Shown here piece by piece: positions 8,620 to 18,321 of a stretch of 64,000 nt of DNA (positions are counted from its first letter, which is position 1; the number at the start of each line of letters is the position of its first letter). The notes beneath the pieces were generated by a model. That model ran no database searches. It saw only the letters and a program-made list of their open reading frames with translations, and had not been told where the DNA came from. A program made the position numbers and the translations under genes. This stretch comes from Terasakiella sp. SH-1 (GTDB lineage Bacteria; Pseudomonadota; Alphaproteobacteria; Rhodospirillales; Terasakiellaceae): assembly GCF_004564135.1 (NCBI RefSeq), contig NZ_CP038255.1, positions 1,148,501 through 1,212,500 of the forward strand. Reading direction: 5' to 3'.

Positions 8620-9963
8620 ATGGCATCTGCCGCAGAACAATTAGCCGCTAACATGAACTTCGGTTCAATCGCGAAAGCAGAGGAGCTGAAAAAGCGAATC
8701 TGGTTTACGTTAGGGGCTTTGATCGTTTATCGCATTGGCGCTTATATTCCAATTCCGGGGATCGACCCTGTTATTCTGCGTGATATTTTCACGCAGAATG
8801 CAGGTGGCATTCTGGGAATGTTTGATATGTTTGCCGGTGGTGCGTTGGGTCGTATGACCATTTTCGCACTGAACATCATGCCGTACATTTCGGCTTCTAT
8901 CATCATGCAACTGGGGACGGCGGTTTCGCCAAGCCTGGAAGCCATGAAGAAGGAAGGTGAAAGTGGGCGCAAGAAGATTACGCAATATACCCGTTACCTG
9001 ACGGTTCTGATTGCATCACTCCAAGCTTACGGTATTGCCGTTGGTCTGGAAGGGATGACATCCAGTGCTGGGAGTGCGGTTATTGATCCGGGCTATTTCT
9101 TCCGGGCTGCTACAGTGATTACACTGGTTGGCGGTACAATCTTCCTGATGTGGCTGGGTGAACAAATTACAGCGCGTGGTATCGGTAACGGTATTTCACT
9201 GATTATCTTTGCTGGGATCGTGGCAAACTTGCCAAGTGCCCTTGCAGGGACATTGGAACTCGGTCGTACAGGCGCACTGTCTGTTCTGTTGATCGTCTTC
9301 CTGTTGGTGATGAGTGTCGCTGTTATCATGTTCATCGTGTATGTTGAACGTGCACAACGTCGCGTCGTGATCCAGTATCCGAAACGTCAACGTGGTAACA
9401 AAGTATATGGGGGCGAATCTTCCCATATGCCTTTGAAAATCAACACCGCTGGTGTAATTCCGCCAATCTTTGCAAGTTCGCTTCTATTACTCCCAACAAC
9501 TGTGATCTCTATGACCGCAGGGCAGGGGCCAGAATGGTTGCAAACTGTCGCAGCATGGTTGGGCCATGGGCAGCCTTTGTATATTGCGCTGTACATTGCC
9601 ATGATCGTGTTCTTCGCATTCTTCTATACATCGGTTGTTTTCAACCCGACAGAGACTGCGGAAAACCTGCGTAAAAATGGTGGTTATGTTCCGGGCATTC
9701 GCCCAGGTAAAAACACGGCTGAATATCTTGATAAGATTACAAGTCGTTTGACAGTCATCGGTGCAGCTTATCTGTCTGCTGTCTGTCTGTTACCTGAAAT
9801 TCTGATTTCGAAATGGCAGGTGCCTTTCTACTTCGGTGGAACAAGCTTGCTGATCGTTGTCACCGTGACCATGGATACGGTGGGCCAGGTGCATTCGCAT
9901 CTTCTGGCACACCAGTATGAAGGTCTGATTAAGAAGTCTAAACTTAGGGGAAAAAGAGGATGA
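8620..9963 (+). CDS. secY: Preprotein translocase subunit SecY
   Basis: This 447-residue inner-membrane protein forms the protein-conducting channel with SecE and SecG. It has ten predicted hydrophobic helices. The plug region TQNAGGILGMFDMFAGGALGR is at about residues 56-77. The SecY motifs PYISASIIMQL and GQITARGIGNGISL-like (here EQITARGIGNGISLIIFAGI), PKRQRGNKVYGG and the C-terminal AENLRKNGGYVPGIRPG are present. It overlaps adk by 4 nt, the usual secY-adk pairing of alphaproteobacteria. Confidence 0.98.
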   Translation: MASAAEQLAANMNFGSIAKAEELKKRIWFTLGALIVYRIGAYIPIPGIDPVILRDIFTQNAGGILGMFDMFAGGALGRMTIFALNIMPYISASIIMQLGTAVSPSLEAMKKEGESGRKKITQYTRYLTVLIASLQAYGIAVGLEGMTSSAGSAVIDPGYFFRAATVITLVGGTIFLMWLGEQITARGIGNGISLIIFAGIVANLPSALAGTLELGRTGALSVLLIVFLLVMSVAVIMFIVYVERAQRRVVIQYPKRQRGNKVYGGESSHMPLKINTAGVIPPIFASSLLLLPTTVISMTAGQGPEWLQTVAAWLGHGQPLYIALYIAMIVFFAFFYTSVVFNPTETAENLRKNGGYVPGIRPGKNTAEYLDKITSRLTVIGAAYLSAVCLLPEILISKWQVPFYFGGTSLLIVVTVTMDTVGQVHSHLLAHQYEGLIKKSKLRGKRG

Positions 9964-10604
9964 AACTGATTTTGTTAGGTGCTCCGGGTGCTGGTAAAGG
10001 TACTCAAGCCAAACGTCTTGAAGAAGCTTACGGTATTGTACAACTTTCCACGGGCGACATGCTGCGTGCGGAAGTGGCAAGCGGTAGCGATCTCGGCAAA
10101 GAGCTGAAAGCTGTGATGGAAGCGGGTAACCTCGTAACTGACGAGCTGATCATTTCCATGATCTCCAGCCGTGTCGATCAAGACGACTGCGCAAAAGGTT
10201 ACATCCTGGATGGTTTCCCACGCACAACTGCCCAAGCAGAAGCCCTTGATTCCATGTTGGAAGAAAAAGGTCAAAAGCTGGACAGCGTCATCGAAATGGA
10301 AGTTGACGAAGAAGTGCTGGTTGGTCGTATTACTGGTCGTTACACCTGTGCGAAATGTGGCCAAGGTTATCATGACGAGTTCCAAAAGCCTGCGAAAGAA
10401 GGCGTTTGTGACAAGTGTGGTGCAACTGAATTTACGCGTCGCGCTGATGATAACGAAGAAACCGTTCGTTCCCGTCTGGTTGCTTACCGCGAGCAAACAG
10501 CACCGATCGCATCTCACTATGATGCGAAAGGGATGTTGAAGAAAGTCGATGGCATGGCTGACATCGACGAAGTAACAAGTCAACTCAAGGCAATCTTGGG
10601 TTAA
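9960..10604 (+). CDS. adk: Adenylate kinase, long type with zinc-finger-like lid
   Basis: The 214-residue enzyme interconverts ATP + AMP and 2 ADP. The P-loop GAPGAGKGTQAKRL is at residues 7-20, and the AMP-binding segments LSTGDMLRAEV and DGFPRTTAQA follow. The LID domain (about residues 122-160) carries two CxxC-type pairs (YTCAKCGQGY and GVCDKCGATEF), so it probably binds zinc, unlike E. coli Adk. The gene is coupled to secY by an ATGA overlap. Confidence 0.97.
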   Translation: MKLILLGAPGAGKGTQAKRLEEAYGIVQLSTGDMLRAEVASGSDLGKELKAVMEAGNLVTDELIISMISSRVDQDDCAKGYILDGFPRTTAQAEALDSMLEEKGQKLDSVIEMEVDEEVLVGRITGRYTCAKCGQGYHDEFQKPAKEGVCDKCGATEFTRRADDNEETVRSRLVAYREQTAPIASHYDAKGMLKKVDGMADIDEVTSQLKAILG

Positions 10605-10627
10605 TTATTGTATGGGAAAAGAGGGGC

Positions 10628-10655
10628 TTGACAGAAAGGGATTTCTTTCTATAAT
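10628..10655 (+). promoter_or_regulatory. Consensus sigma-70 promoter for the alpha operon
   Basis: TTGACA (10628-10633) and TATAAT (10650-10655), both perfect, are separated by 16 nt. Transcription would start near 10662, giving a leader of about 60 nt before rpsM. It is the strongest promoter match I see in the window, and fits rpsM being the first gene of an alpha operon. Confidence 0.85.
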
Positions 10656-10672
10656 GCCGCCCCTTGGTTTCC

Positions 10673-10704
10673 GGTAAGTTTTTTTACTTACCTTTTTTAT
10701 TTTT
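10673..10704 (+). terminator. Attenuator-like hairpin in the rpsM leader
   Basis: GGTAAGT (10673-10679) and ACTTACC (10686-10692) form a 7-bp stem with a T6 loop, followed by TTTTTTATTTTT. It would be transcribed immediately after the promoter at 10628-10655. It may terminate transcription from secY-adk, attenuate the new transcript, or both. Confidence 0.7.
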
Positions 10705-10722
10705 GGTGTGAGGAGAACCGCT

Positions 10723-11091
10723 TTGGCGCGTATTGCAGGTGTGAACATTCCTACTCAAAAGCGAGTAGTTATTGCACTTACGTATATCCACGGAATCGGC
10801 CCGGCTAAGTCACAGGAAATCTGTGCGAAAGTAGGCATTCCGTCTGAAAAGCGTGTAAACGAATTGTCTGACGACGACGTCGTTAAAATTCGTGAAACGA
10901 TTGATGCTGACTACACGGTTGAAGGTGACCTTCGTCGTGAAGTGGCAATGAACATTAAACGTCTGTTAGACTTGAAATCTTACCGTGGCCTGCGCCACCG
11001 TAAGGGCCTTCCTGTACGTGGTCAACGTACCAAGTGTAACGCACGTACTCGCAAAGGGCCTGCACGCCCGATCGCGGGTAAGAAGAAATAA
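10723..11091 (+). CDS. rpsM: 30S ribosomal protein S13
   Basis: I place the start at the TTG at 10723, giving 122 residues ([15 protein letters not shown]). AGGAG at 10711-10715 is ideally placed. A GTG at 10708 would overlap that site and add residues not seen in S13. The body has [15 protein letters not shown] and the C-terminal [20 protein letters not shown]13 contacts both subunits and the P-site tRNA. The rare TTG start in such a highly expressed gene is notable. Confidence 0.92.
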   Translation: MARIAGVNIPTQKRVVIALTYIHGIGPAKSQEICAKVGIPSEKRVNELSDDDVVKIRETIDADYTVEGDLRREVAMNIKRLLDLKSYRGLRHRKGLPVRGQRTKCNARTRKGPARPIAGKKK

Positions 11092-11110
11092 TTCATAGGA
11101 TTGTTGAATT

Positions 11111-11503
11111 ATGGCAAAAGCTAGCAGACAAACTCCGCGTCGTCGTGAGCGCAAGAATATCGTTTCCGGTATTGCCCACGTAAACGCAACGTTTAACAAC
11201 ACGATCATCACCATTGCTGATGCACAGGGTAATGCAATTTCCTGGTCTTCTGCTGGGGCACAAGGTTTTAAGGGCTCTCGTAAGTCCACACCTTATGCTG
11301 CACAGATTGCTGCGGAAGATGCAGGCAAAAAAGCGATGGAACATGGCATGAAGACACTTGAAGTTCTGGTGAAAGGTCCTGGTTCAGGGCGTGAATCAGC
11401 ACTGCGTGCGCTGAATGCTGTTGGTTTCACGATTACTTCTATCAAAGACGTGACACCTATTCCGCACAACGGTTGCCGTCCGCGCAAACGTCGTCGCGTT
11501 TAA
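11111..11503 (+). CDS. rpsK: 30S ribosomal protein S11
   Basis: The 130 residues contain [37 protein letters not shown] and the C-terminal [15 protein letters not shown], characteristic of S11 at the mRNA exit platform. The ribosome site is weak. As in other alphaproteobacteria, rpsD does not follow, and rpoA comes next after a 126-nt gap. Confidence 0.97.
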   Translation: MAKASRQTPRRRERKNIVSGIAHVNATFNNTIITIADAQGNAISWSSAGAQGFKGSRKSTPYAAQIAAEDAGKKAMEHGMKTLEVLVKGPGSGRESALRALNAVGFTITSIKDVTPIPHNGCRPRKRRRV

Positions 11504-11537
11504 GTCGCCTGTTCAATCGGGTTTTTCTTACGCCAAT

Positions 11538-11568
11538 AACCGGTACCGTTTGATGGGTATCGGTTTTT
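11538..11568 (+). terminator. Hairpin in the rpsK-rpoA gap
   Basis: AACCGGTACC (11538-11547) pairs with GGTATCGGTT (11556-11565), ten pairs including one G-U, with an 8-nt loop. Only three more T residues follow. It could be a leaky terminator that lowers rpoA relative to the ribosomal genes, or an RNA-processing site. Confidence 0.5.
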
Positions 11569-11629
11569 GGCTTGAATGGCCCTCAGATTGGATTCGCAAA
11601 TTTTTTTACACTTGTGTGAGGTCAGGGTT

Positions 11630-12646
11630 GTGATTCAAAAGAATTGGCAAGAACTCATTAAACCATCCAAGCTTGAAGTTAAATCTGGCGAAGATGATGG
11701 CCGTACGGCTGTTATCGTTGCTGAACCGCTGGAGCGTGGATTTGGTCTGACTCTTGGTAACGCGATCCGTCGTGTTTTGCTGTCATCTTTGCAGGGTGCT
11801 GCAGTTACAGCAATTCAGATTGATGGTGTTTTGCACGAGTTTTCGTCTGTAGCGGGTGTCCGTGAAGACGTAACTGACATTGTTCTTAACGTTAAGAACA
11901 TTGCACTTCGCTGTGAAAGCGAAGGCGCGAAGAAGATGCATCTCGAAGCAACTGGCCCCGGTCCTGTGACTGCCGGTATGATCGAGTGCCCAGGCGACAT
12001 TGAAGTCATGGATCCGGATCTGGTTCTCTGCCACTTGGATGCAGATGCCAAATTGAAGATCGAATTTACTGTTGATACAGGTAAGGGCTATGTTCCTGCG
12101 GTTCAAAACCGTCCGGACGATTCTCCGATCGGTTTGATCCCTGTTGATGCGATCTTCTCTCCGGTGAAGAAAGTTTCTTACAAAGTCGACAACACACGTG
12201 TTGGCCGCGTAACAGACTATGACAAACTGTCTTTGACTGTGACAACAGATGGTTCTGTAACACCGGAAGATGCGGTGGCTCTGGCAGGGCGTATCCTGCA
12301 AGACCAGTTGCAACTCTTCATCAACTTCGACGAGCCGGAAGTGGCTCTGCCGGAGAAGAAAGAAGACGATCTTCCGTTCAACAAGAACCTCCTGCGCAAA
12401 GTGGACGAGCTGGAACTGTCCGTTCGTTCTGCCAACTGTCTCAAAAACGACAACATCATCTACATCGGCGATCTGGTACAGAAAACCGAAGCAGAAATGT
12501 TGCGTACGCCGAACTTCGGTCGTAAGTCCCTTAACGAGATCAAAGAAGTTCTCGGTGGTATGGAACTTTCACTGGGGATGGACGTTGACGGCTGGCCGCC
12601 GGAAAATATCGAAGATCTGGCAAAGCGTCTGGAAGATCCGTTCTGA
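11630..12646 (+). CDS. rpoA: RNA polymerase subunit alpha
   Basis: I start the gene at the GTG at 11630 ([17 protein letters not shown]), preceded by GAGG at 11619. This gives 338 residues, the typical alphaproteobacterial length. A longer frame to 11576 adds a hydrophobic leader without family support. The N-terminal domain has [20 protein letters not shown]. The C-terminal domain, which binds UP elements and activators, has [27 protein letters not shown] and [14 protein letters not shown]. Confidence 0.96.
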   Translation: MIQKNWQELIKPSKLEVKSGEDDGRTAVIVAEPLERGFGLTLGNAIRRVLLSSLQGAAVTAIQIDGVLHEFSSVAGVREDVTDIVLNVKNIALRCESEGAKKMHLEATGPGPVTAGMIECPGDIEVMDPDLVLCHLDADAKLKIEFTVDTGKGYVPAVQNRPDDSPIGLIPVDAIFSPVKKVSYKVDNTRVGRVTDYDKLSLTVTTDGSVTPEDAVALAGRILQDQLQLFINFDEPEVALPEKKEDDLPFNKNLLRKVDELELSVRSANCLKNDNIIYIGDLVQKTEAEMLRTPNFGRKSLNEIKEVLGGMELSLGMDVDGWPPENIEDLAKRLEDPF

Positions 12647-12706
12647 TCATCCAAGCGTTAAGCTGAAAGATTACCTCGGGCCACGTTGGTCCAGCCTTTT
12701 CGTTCC

Positions 12707-12732
12707 CGCCCTTAGTCATTAGGGTAAGGGCG
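12707..12732 (+). other. GC-rich hairpin between rpoA and rplQ
   Basis: CGCCCTTA (12707-12714) and TAAGGGCG (12725-12732) form a perfect 8-bp stem with a 10-nt loop and no T-run. It lies in the 150-nt rpoA-rplQ spacer, about 65 nt before rplQ. Its role is unknown; it is not a classical terminator. Confidence 0.5.
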
Positions 12733-12796
12733 TGGCGGAAAGTTTTACTTATCGTCTCTGGTCTTGCCAGAACGAACCTGAAGAGGAGATACCGCT

Positions 12797-13231
12797 ATGC
12801 GTCACCGTCTATCTGGTCGCAAACTTAACCGTACTAAATCACACCGCCGCGCGCTGTTTGCGAACATGGCGGTTGCTCTGATCACTCACGAGCAAATCAA
12901 AACCACTTTGCCAAAAGCGAAAGAACTGCGTTCTTACGTTGAGAAAATGATTACTCTGGGCAAACGTGGCGATCTGCATGCACGTCGCCAAGCGATTGCT
13001 GCGCTTCGTGACGAAGCTGCTGTTAAGAAACTGTTTGATACACTGGGTTCTCGTTATGCTGAGCGTAACGGTGGCTACACACGTGTTCTCAAAGCTGGTT
13101 TCCGTTACGGCGATGCCGCACCGATGGCTTTCATCGAGCTGGTTGAGCGCGATGTTGATGCCAAAGGCGCTGCTGATAAAGCTCGCGTAGAAGCAGAACA
13201 GGAAGCTGCAGAGGCTGCTGAAGCTGTATAA
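12797..13231 (+). CDS. rplQ: 50S ribosomal protein L17
   Basis: The 144 residues begin [29 protein letters not shown], the L17 N-terminus, with the [16 protein letters not shown] and [21 protein letters not shown] blocks. An acidic Ala/Glu tail extends the C-terminus. AGAGGAGAT is the ribosome site. It is the last gene of the ribosomal cluster and ends in a strong terminator. Confidence 0.97.
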   Translation: MRHRLSGRKLNRTKSHRRALFANMAVALITHEQIKTTLPKAKELRSYVEKMITLGKRGDLHARRQAIAALRDEAAVKKLFDTLGSRYAERNGGYTRVLKAGFRYGDAAPMAFIELVERDVDAKGAADKARVEAEQEAAEAAEAV

Positions 13232-13253
13232 GTGAGTGTTCACACACCACATG

Positions 13254-13287
13254 AAAAGGCGGCTGCCCGATGGTAGCCGCCTTTTTT
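13254..13287 (+). terminator. Terminator of the alpha operon
   Basis: AAAAGGCGGCT (13254-13264) pairs with AGCCGCCTTTT (13275-13285) around a 10-nt loop, and the T-run continues to 13287. It is the strongest terminator of the first 14 kb and closes the ribosomal cluster. Confidence 0.93.
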
Positions 13288-13336
13288 GTTGTTTGGGCTT
13301 GCGCGAAGTCTATGTTCAGCGCAAATATATCTATGT

Positions 13337-13402
13337 GTCGTCCTCGCGAAAGCGGGGACCTTTATTCAACGTTAAAGAGGTCCCCGCTTTCGCGAGGACG
13401 AC
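13337..13402 (+). repeat. REP-like 25-bp perfect inverted repeat
   Basis: The arms at 13337-13361 and 13378-13402 are exact reverse complements and are separated by 16 nt. Each arm is itself partly palindromic (CTCGCGAAAGCGGGG). A relative with 21 of 25 matches to the left arm is at 24189-24213. Such intergenic palindromes are dispersed in many alphaproteobacterial genomes. The right arm ends 9 nt before the protease start codon. Confidence 0.85.
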
Positions 13403-13411
13403 GAGACAATC

Positions 13412-14827
13412 ATGTTCTTGAGAATTTTCTTCCTTTCTTTCTTCCTGATCAATACGGCGCAGGCTGAAATCAAAACCATCCCGTCTTCTCGATTGGAGAC
13501 GCAACTTTCTTACGCACCTTTGGTGAAATCTGCTGCCCCGGCTGTGGTGAATATCTATACCAGCAAGACGGTGCGTACGCGTTCGACCTCGCCACTGTTT
13601 AACGATCCGTTTTTTCGTCGTTTCTTTGGGGATGCGTTTCGCGGGGTACCTCAGGGGGGACGTAAGAAAAAAGTTCAGAATTCACTGGGCTCCGGTGTCA
13701 TTGTCGAATCCAGCGGTGTCGTGGTGACAAACCATCATGTGATTGAAGGGGCAGAAGACATCAAGGTGGTGCTCAATGATCGCCGTGAATTTGAAGCCAA
13801 GCTGGTGGCTTCGGATGAACGTACTGACCTGGCGATCTTGCAGGTTCAAACCGATGGTGTTGTTCTGCCCACATTACCCCTTGGTGATTCGGATGGATTG
13901 GAAGTCGGTGATCTGGTACTTGCCATTGGTAATCCTTTTGGTGTGGGCCAAACGGTGACCAGCGGGATTGTTTCTGCGTTAGCGCGTACACAAGTTGGCA
14001 TCACGGATTACAGCTTTTTCATTCAGACCGACGCGGCGATTAATCCGGGGAATTCCGGTGGAGCCTTGGTGGATATGAATGGGCGGTTGATTGGGGTGAA
14101 TTCTGCGATCTATTCCAAGGGCGGTGGGTCCAATGGCATTGGTTTTGCCATTCCGGTCAATATGGTGCGATCGGTCATTTCAGGTGTCTCAAAAACAGGC
14201 AAGGTGGTGCGCCCGTGGTTGGGGGCCAGTGGTCAGCCGATTACACAGGATTTGGCCGATAGTTTTAATCTGGAGCGTCCCACAGGCGTGTTGATTGATG
14301 AGGTCTATCGCGGTGGTCCTGCGGATGAGGCTGGCTTGCAACGCGGTGATATTATTTTAAAAATTGATGGGCATGTGGTGGATGAACCCAAGGCCCTGCA
14401 ATTCCGCCTTGCCACGCTATCTTTGGGGGACACATCGCGTTTTGAAATCTTGCGCCATGGCAGTCGCAAGACGTTGAACTTTGAAGCCTTGCCGCCCCCA
14501 GAAGTGCCGCGTCGCAGTGAAACCCGCTTGAAAGGCTATCACCCCTTTGATGGGGCTGTGGTTGTCAACCTGTCACCAGCCTTTAATGATGAACAGGGCT
14601 GGAATGTAATGGATAAGGGGGTTGCCATTTATAAAATGGTGCGCGGCAGTACGGTGAACCGTTTGGGCTTTCGTATTCGTGATCGCATCACCGGGGTGAA
14701 TGGTATCGAAGTTAAAACCGTCAAAGACCTGAAATGGGTGCTGCAACGTATGGAAGGGCGCAAAGGCGATTGGCGCATTGGTATTATCCGAAATGGTAAA
14801 CGACAAGAGCTTCAGTTTCGCGGATGA
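13412..14827 (+). CDS. Do-type periplasmic serine protease (DegP/DegQ family)
   Basis: The 471-residue protein has a signal peptide (residues 1-18, cleavage after INTAQA). It then has a trypsin-like domain with His109 (VTNHHV), Asp139 (RTDLA) and Ser215 (NPGNSGG), and two PDZ domains (about residues 260-350 and 375-470). It should degrade or hold misfolded envelope proteins. The ATG has no good ribosome site of its own; the nearest GAGG (13394) belongs to the repeat arm. It overlaps rarA by 4 nt. I cannot say which Deg paralogue it is. Confidence 0.9.
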   Translation: MFLRIFFLSFFLINTAQAEIKTIPSSRLETQLSYAPLVKSAAPAVVNIYTSKTVRTRSTSPLFNDPFFRRFFGDAFRGVPQGGRKKKVQNSLGSGVIVESSGVVVTNHHVIEGAEDIKVVLNDRREFEAKLVASDERTDLAILQVQTDGVVLPTLPLGDSDGLEVGDLVLAIGNPFGVGQTVTSGIVSALARTQVGITDYSFFIQTDAAINPGNSGGALVDMNGRLIGVNSAIYSKGGGSNGIGFAIPVNMVRSVISGVSKTGKVVRPWLGASGQPITQDLADSFNLERPTGVLIDEVYRGGPADEAGLQRGDIILKIDGHVVDEPKALQFRLATLSLGDTSRFEILRHGSRKTLNFEALPPPEVPRRSETRLKGYHPFDGAVVVNLSPAFNDEQGWNVMDKGVAIYKMVRGSTVNRLGFRIRDRITGVNGIEVKTVKDLKWVLQRMEGRKGDWRIGIIRNGKRQELQFRG

Positions 14828-16113
14828 CCTCACTTTTTGAAGATCAGGCCCCCCGGCCCTTAGCCGATAGTCTACGCCCCCAAACCTTGGAAGAGGTTAT
14901 TGGGCAAGACCATCTGCTGGATGAAGAGGGCTCCATTGGGCGTATGGTGCGCAATGGCGGGCGATTGACCTCCATGATCTTATGGGGGCCACCGGGTTGT
15001 GGCAAGACGACGGTAGCGCGTTTGCTGGCTGATAAGACGGACCTTTATTTCGAACCCTTATCGGCGATCTTTTCCGGTGTGCCGGATTTAAAACGGGTGT
15101 TTAAGGAAGCACGTGCGCGCCGTGAAGGCGGGCAGGGGACCTTGCTGTTTATTGACGAAATCCATCGCTTTAACCGGGCGCAACAAGATGGTTTCCTGCC
15201 TTATGTCGAAGACGGCACGGTCATTCTGGTCGGGGCGACAACGGAGAATCCGTCATTCGAATTAAATGCGGCTTTGATGTCACGTTGTCGAGTCATGGTG
15301 CTTAATCGCCTGTCCGATGATGCATTGGAAGGGTTGTTAGGGCGTGCCGAAGCTGAGAAAAATCGCAAACTGCCCGTGGATGAGCAAGCCCGTGCGTCCT
15401 TGCGGGCCATGGCCGATGGCGATGGGCGTTATCTGCTGAATATGGTGGAGGCGGTGTTTGAACTGCCGGATGAGCCTGTGTTGGATATGGCGGCCTTGTC
15501 CCAAGTGGTGCAAAAGCGCATGCCCATTTATGACAAGTCGCAGGAAGGTCATTACAATCTGATTTCCGCCTTGCATAAATCCTTGCGTGGGTCTGATACG
15601 GATGCGGCACTTTATTGGTTTTCACGCATGCTCGATGGTGGGGAAGATCCCAAATATATCGCCAGGCGCATGTTGCGTTTTGCCGTGGAAGATATCGGTC
15701 TGGCTGATCCCAATGCGATGACACAGGCGTTGCAGGCGTGGGAAACTTATGAACGTTTGGGAAGCCCGGAAGGGGAACTTGCCTTGGCTCAAGCCTTGAT
15801 CTACTTGGGTACTGCACCAAAATCCAATGCGGCTTATACGGCTTATAAACAGGCACGGGCGGCAGCGAAACAAACTGGATCCCTGATGCCGCCTAAACAT
15901 ATTTTGAATGCGCCGACCAAGATGATGAAAGAAATCGGTTACGGCAAAGGCTATCAGTATGATCATGATGCACAGGATGGTTTTTCTGGGCAGGATTATT
16001 TCCCTGACGGGCTGGAGCGGATGGAATTTTATCAACCCAAGGATCGTGGTTTTGAGCGGGAATTATCCAAGCGGCAGGCATATTGGTCCAAATTACGACA
16101 GCAAAAAAAATAG
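14824..16113 (+). CDS. rarA: Replication-associated recombination protein RarA (MgsA)
   Basis: The 429-residue AAA+ ATPase acts at stalled replication forks as a clamp-loader-like tetramer. Walker A GPPGCGKT is at residues 55-62. Walker B LLFIDEIHRFN is at about residue 110, and sensor motif TTENPSFELNAALMSRC follows. The C-terminal MgsA oligomerisation domain has SLRGSDTDAALYWFSRML and RMLRFAVEDIGLADP. Coupling to a protease gene (ATGA overlap) also occurs in other alphaproteobacteria. Confidence 0.95.
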   Translation: MTSLFEDQAPRPLADSLRPQTLEEVIGQDHLLDEEGSIGRMVRNGGRLTSMILWGPPGCGKTTVARLLADKTDLYFEPLSAIFSGVPDLKRVFKEARARREGGQGTLLFIDEIHRFNRAQQDGFLPYVEDGTVILVGATTENPSFELNAALMSRCRVMVLNRLSDDALEGLLGRAEAEKNRKLPVDEQARASLRAMADGDGRYLLNMVEAVFELPDEPVLDMAALSQVVQKRMPIYDKSQEGHYNLISALHKSLRGSDTDAALYWFSRMLDGGEDPKYIARRMLRFAVEDIGLADPNAMTQALQAWETYERLGSPEGELALAQALIYLGTAPKSNAAYTAYKQARAAAKQTGSLMPPKHILNAPTKMMKEIGYGKGYQYDHDAQDGFSGQDYFPDGLERMEFYQPKDRGFERELSKRQAYWSKLRQQKK

Positions 16114-16240
16114 GTCTGGACACAGGCTCGTAGGTGAAAATATTTTTCCCAAGTGCAAATTGGAAATTTAATGTATTGTCTTGTGGTCGTGAAATGACTT
16201 ATGTAGCATTTATCTGGAAGCATTAAAAATTGGAGCTGGT

Positions 16241-17293
16241 GTGGGAGTGACTGATAATCCTAAAATCATTGTTTGTGATGATTCCAAAACCAATATTGCA
16301 ATGGCACAGGCTTTGTTAACGTCCTGTGGGTTTGAAGATATTCGCACGACAATAGACCCGCGTAATGTTAGGGGGATGATCGAAGAAGGGGGCTGTGACC
16401 TTCTTTTACTTGATTTAGAAATGCCCCATATGACCGGGTTCGATGTGATTAATCAGATCCGTCAGGATATGAACAATCAGTCGATGCAGATTTTGATGCT
16501 AACGGGGAAACTGGGGATTGAACCGCGCAATGAGGCCCTGCGGATTGGGGCGAATGACTTTGTGAATAAGCCGTTTGATCCAACCGAAGTTTCTTTACGG
16601 GTGAAAAATCTGGTGACTGTCTATCAAACACAGGCACGACAGCGCCGGATGAATGAGATTTTGGAAGAAGCTGTTATTAAACGTACAGAACAGCTTAACA
16701 GAGCGGCAGATGACTTGTTGTCCACACTGGCCCGTGCCGGGGAATATCGTGATAGCGATACGGGAAAACATGTCAGCCGCGTGAGCCATTATACCTATTT
16801 GCTTGCCAAAGCTTATGGGGTGGAAGAAAAACAGGCGAAGATGTTTGCTCAAGCCGCTCCTGTACATGATATTGGCAAAATTGGTGTTTCAGATACCATT
16901 CTTCACAAGCCCGGTCCTTTAACGGATGAAGAGCGAGAGGCCATTAAGAAACATTGCGAGATCGGGGCAGAAATTTTGTCGGGCTATAGTTCGGAAATTG
17001 TCCTGATTGGCCAGAGAATTGCGTTGACACATCATGAAAGATGGGATGGTGCAGGCTATCCCCAGGGGATTGCAGGTGAGAAAATTCCGCTGGAAGGGCG
17101 CATTGTCAGTATCGCTGATGTGTTTGATGCCTTAACAACCAAGCGGCCCTATAAAGAAGCCTGGTCAGCAGAGAAGGCATTTTTCATTTTGGAAGAAGAA
17201 TCTGGTAAGGCGTTTGAGCCAAAACTGGTCTCGTTGTTTATAGAAAACCGTTCGAAGGTTGAGGAAATTATGAACAACTTGCGTGACATATAA
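16241..17293 (+). CDS. Response regulator with HD-GYP phosphodiesterase domain
   Basis: The 350 residues comprise a receiver domain (phospho-acceptor Asp58 in LLLLDLEMP, Lys110) and a helical linker. A full HD-GYP domain follows, with HDIGK starting at residue 209 and HHERWDGAGYPQG from residue 264. The family hydrolyses cyclic di-GMP. It is probably cytoplasmic and controlled by phosphorylation, and the next two genes supply possible partners. The GTG start at 16241 has GGAG five bases upstream. A GTG six bases later is an alternative. Confidence 0.92.
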   Translation: MGVTDNPKIIVCDDSKTNIAMAQALLTSCGFEDIRTTIDPRNVRGMIEEGGCDLLLLDLEMPHMTGFDVINQIRQDMNNQSMQILMLTGKLGIEPRNEALRIGANDFVNKPFDPTEVSLRVKNLVTVYQTQARQRRMNEILEEAVIKRTEQLNRAADDLLSTLARAGEYRDSDTGKHVSRVSHYTYLLAKAYGVEEKQAKMFAQAAPVHDIGKIGVSDTILHKPGPLTDEEREAIKKHCEIGAEILSGYSSEIVLIGQRIALTHHERWDGAGYPQGIAGEKIPLEGRIVSIADVFDALTTKRPYKEAWSAEKAFFILEEESGKAFEPKLVSLFIENRSKVEEIMNNLRDI

Positions 17294-17404
17294 GAACATT
17301 ATTAAATTCATAAATATATGCATCCATAAGTGGTCTTAGTAGTATCCCGTATTTTCGTTCGTTCTGTTTTGCTGTATCCTTTTAGATAAAAATAGGAGGG
17401 CGAT

Positions 17405-18298
17405 ATGGGCGGTGAGGTTATTCTATGTGTGGATGATGAGGAATTTAACCTCGATATTCTGTCTGAACGGTTGGAGGATGCCGGTTTTCTGGTTGATTTA
17501 GCCGAAAATGGGACGCAGGCGTTAGATGCCTTACGCGTGAACCCAACGCGCTATAGTGCCGTCCTTTTAGATCGCATGATGCCTGATATGGATGGGATTG
17601 AGGTGTTAAAGGCTGCCCGTGCCTTGCCCCAGCTGGAGGCCCTGCCCATCATTATACAGACAGCAAAAGCCAGTAAAACAGATGTTCTGGAAGGGCTTGA
17701 AAGCGGGGCACATTATTATCTTAGCAAGCCGTTTGGCAAAAAAGAATTGTTGGCTATTGTGAATTCTGCGGTGGAAGATTTTCAACGTTTTTGTCATGCC
17801 CGTGATGAAGTACAAAATACAGATACCGCGTTGAAAAAATTACAAACAGCTGTTTTTCAGTTCAGCTGTCATGATGATATTGCGGGGCTTGCCCCTCTTC
17901 TTTCTCATATCACACCGAACCCGGAATGGACGGTCATGGGATTAAGCGAGCTAATGATCAATGCGGTTGAACATGGCAATCTGGCTTTGACCTATGCTGA
18001 TAAAACGTCATTGGTTGAAAATGAAGATTGGGAAATTGAAATTCACCGCCGCCTGAAAAGTGAAGCTTATAAAGACCGGGTTGCCACGATTGAAGTCAAT
18101 GTGGATGCCGAAAAAATTGAATTTTCAATTAAAGATCAGGGCAATGGGTTTAATTGGGAAGAATATATGAGCTTTGATAGTGGTCGGGCTTTTGACACAC
18201 ATGGTCGTGGGATCATGCTGGCTAAGGAAATGAGTTTTGATTACATGCAGTATCTGGGGTGCGGTAATCATGTGATTGTAGGGATATTCAAAAGCTAG
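17405..18298 (+). CDS. Response regulator with RsbW-like ATPase domain
   Basis: The 297-residue protein has a receiver domain with Asp56 ([12 protein letters not shown]) and YYLSKPFG. Its C-terminal HATPase domain is of the anti-sigma/serine-kinase type, with N-box [15 protein letters not shown], then [10 protein letters not shown] and the G-box [11 protein letters not shown]. There is no DHp phospho-acceptor helix, so it is not a classical histidine kinase. It might phosphorylate or sequester an unseen anti-sigma partner. It lies 24 nt before the next kinase gene, probably in one operon. Confidence 0.87.
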   Translation: MGGEVILCVDDEEFNLDILSERLEDAGFLVDLAENGTQALDALRVNPTRYSAVLLDRMMPDMDGIEVLKAARALPQLEALPIIIQTAKASKTDVLEGLESGAHYYLSKPFGKKELLAIVNSAVEDFQRFCHARDEVQNTDTALKKLQTAVFQFSCHDDIAGLAPLLSHITPNPEWTVMGLSELMINAVEHGNLALTYADKTSLVENEDWEIEIHRRLKSEAYKDRVATIEVNVDAEKIEFSIKDQGNGFNWEEYMSFDSGRAFDTHGRGIMLAKEMSFDYMQYLGCGNHVIVGIFKS

Positions 18299-18321
18299 GG
18301 ATTGGGAAGGGGAACGGTCAA

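Noticed and set aside
10605-10722. rpmJ (L36) between adk and rpsM
   Set aside because: No 38-codon basic Cys-rich frame is present; rpmJ must be elsewhere.
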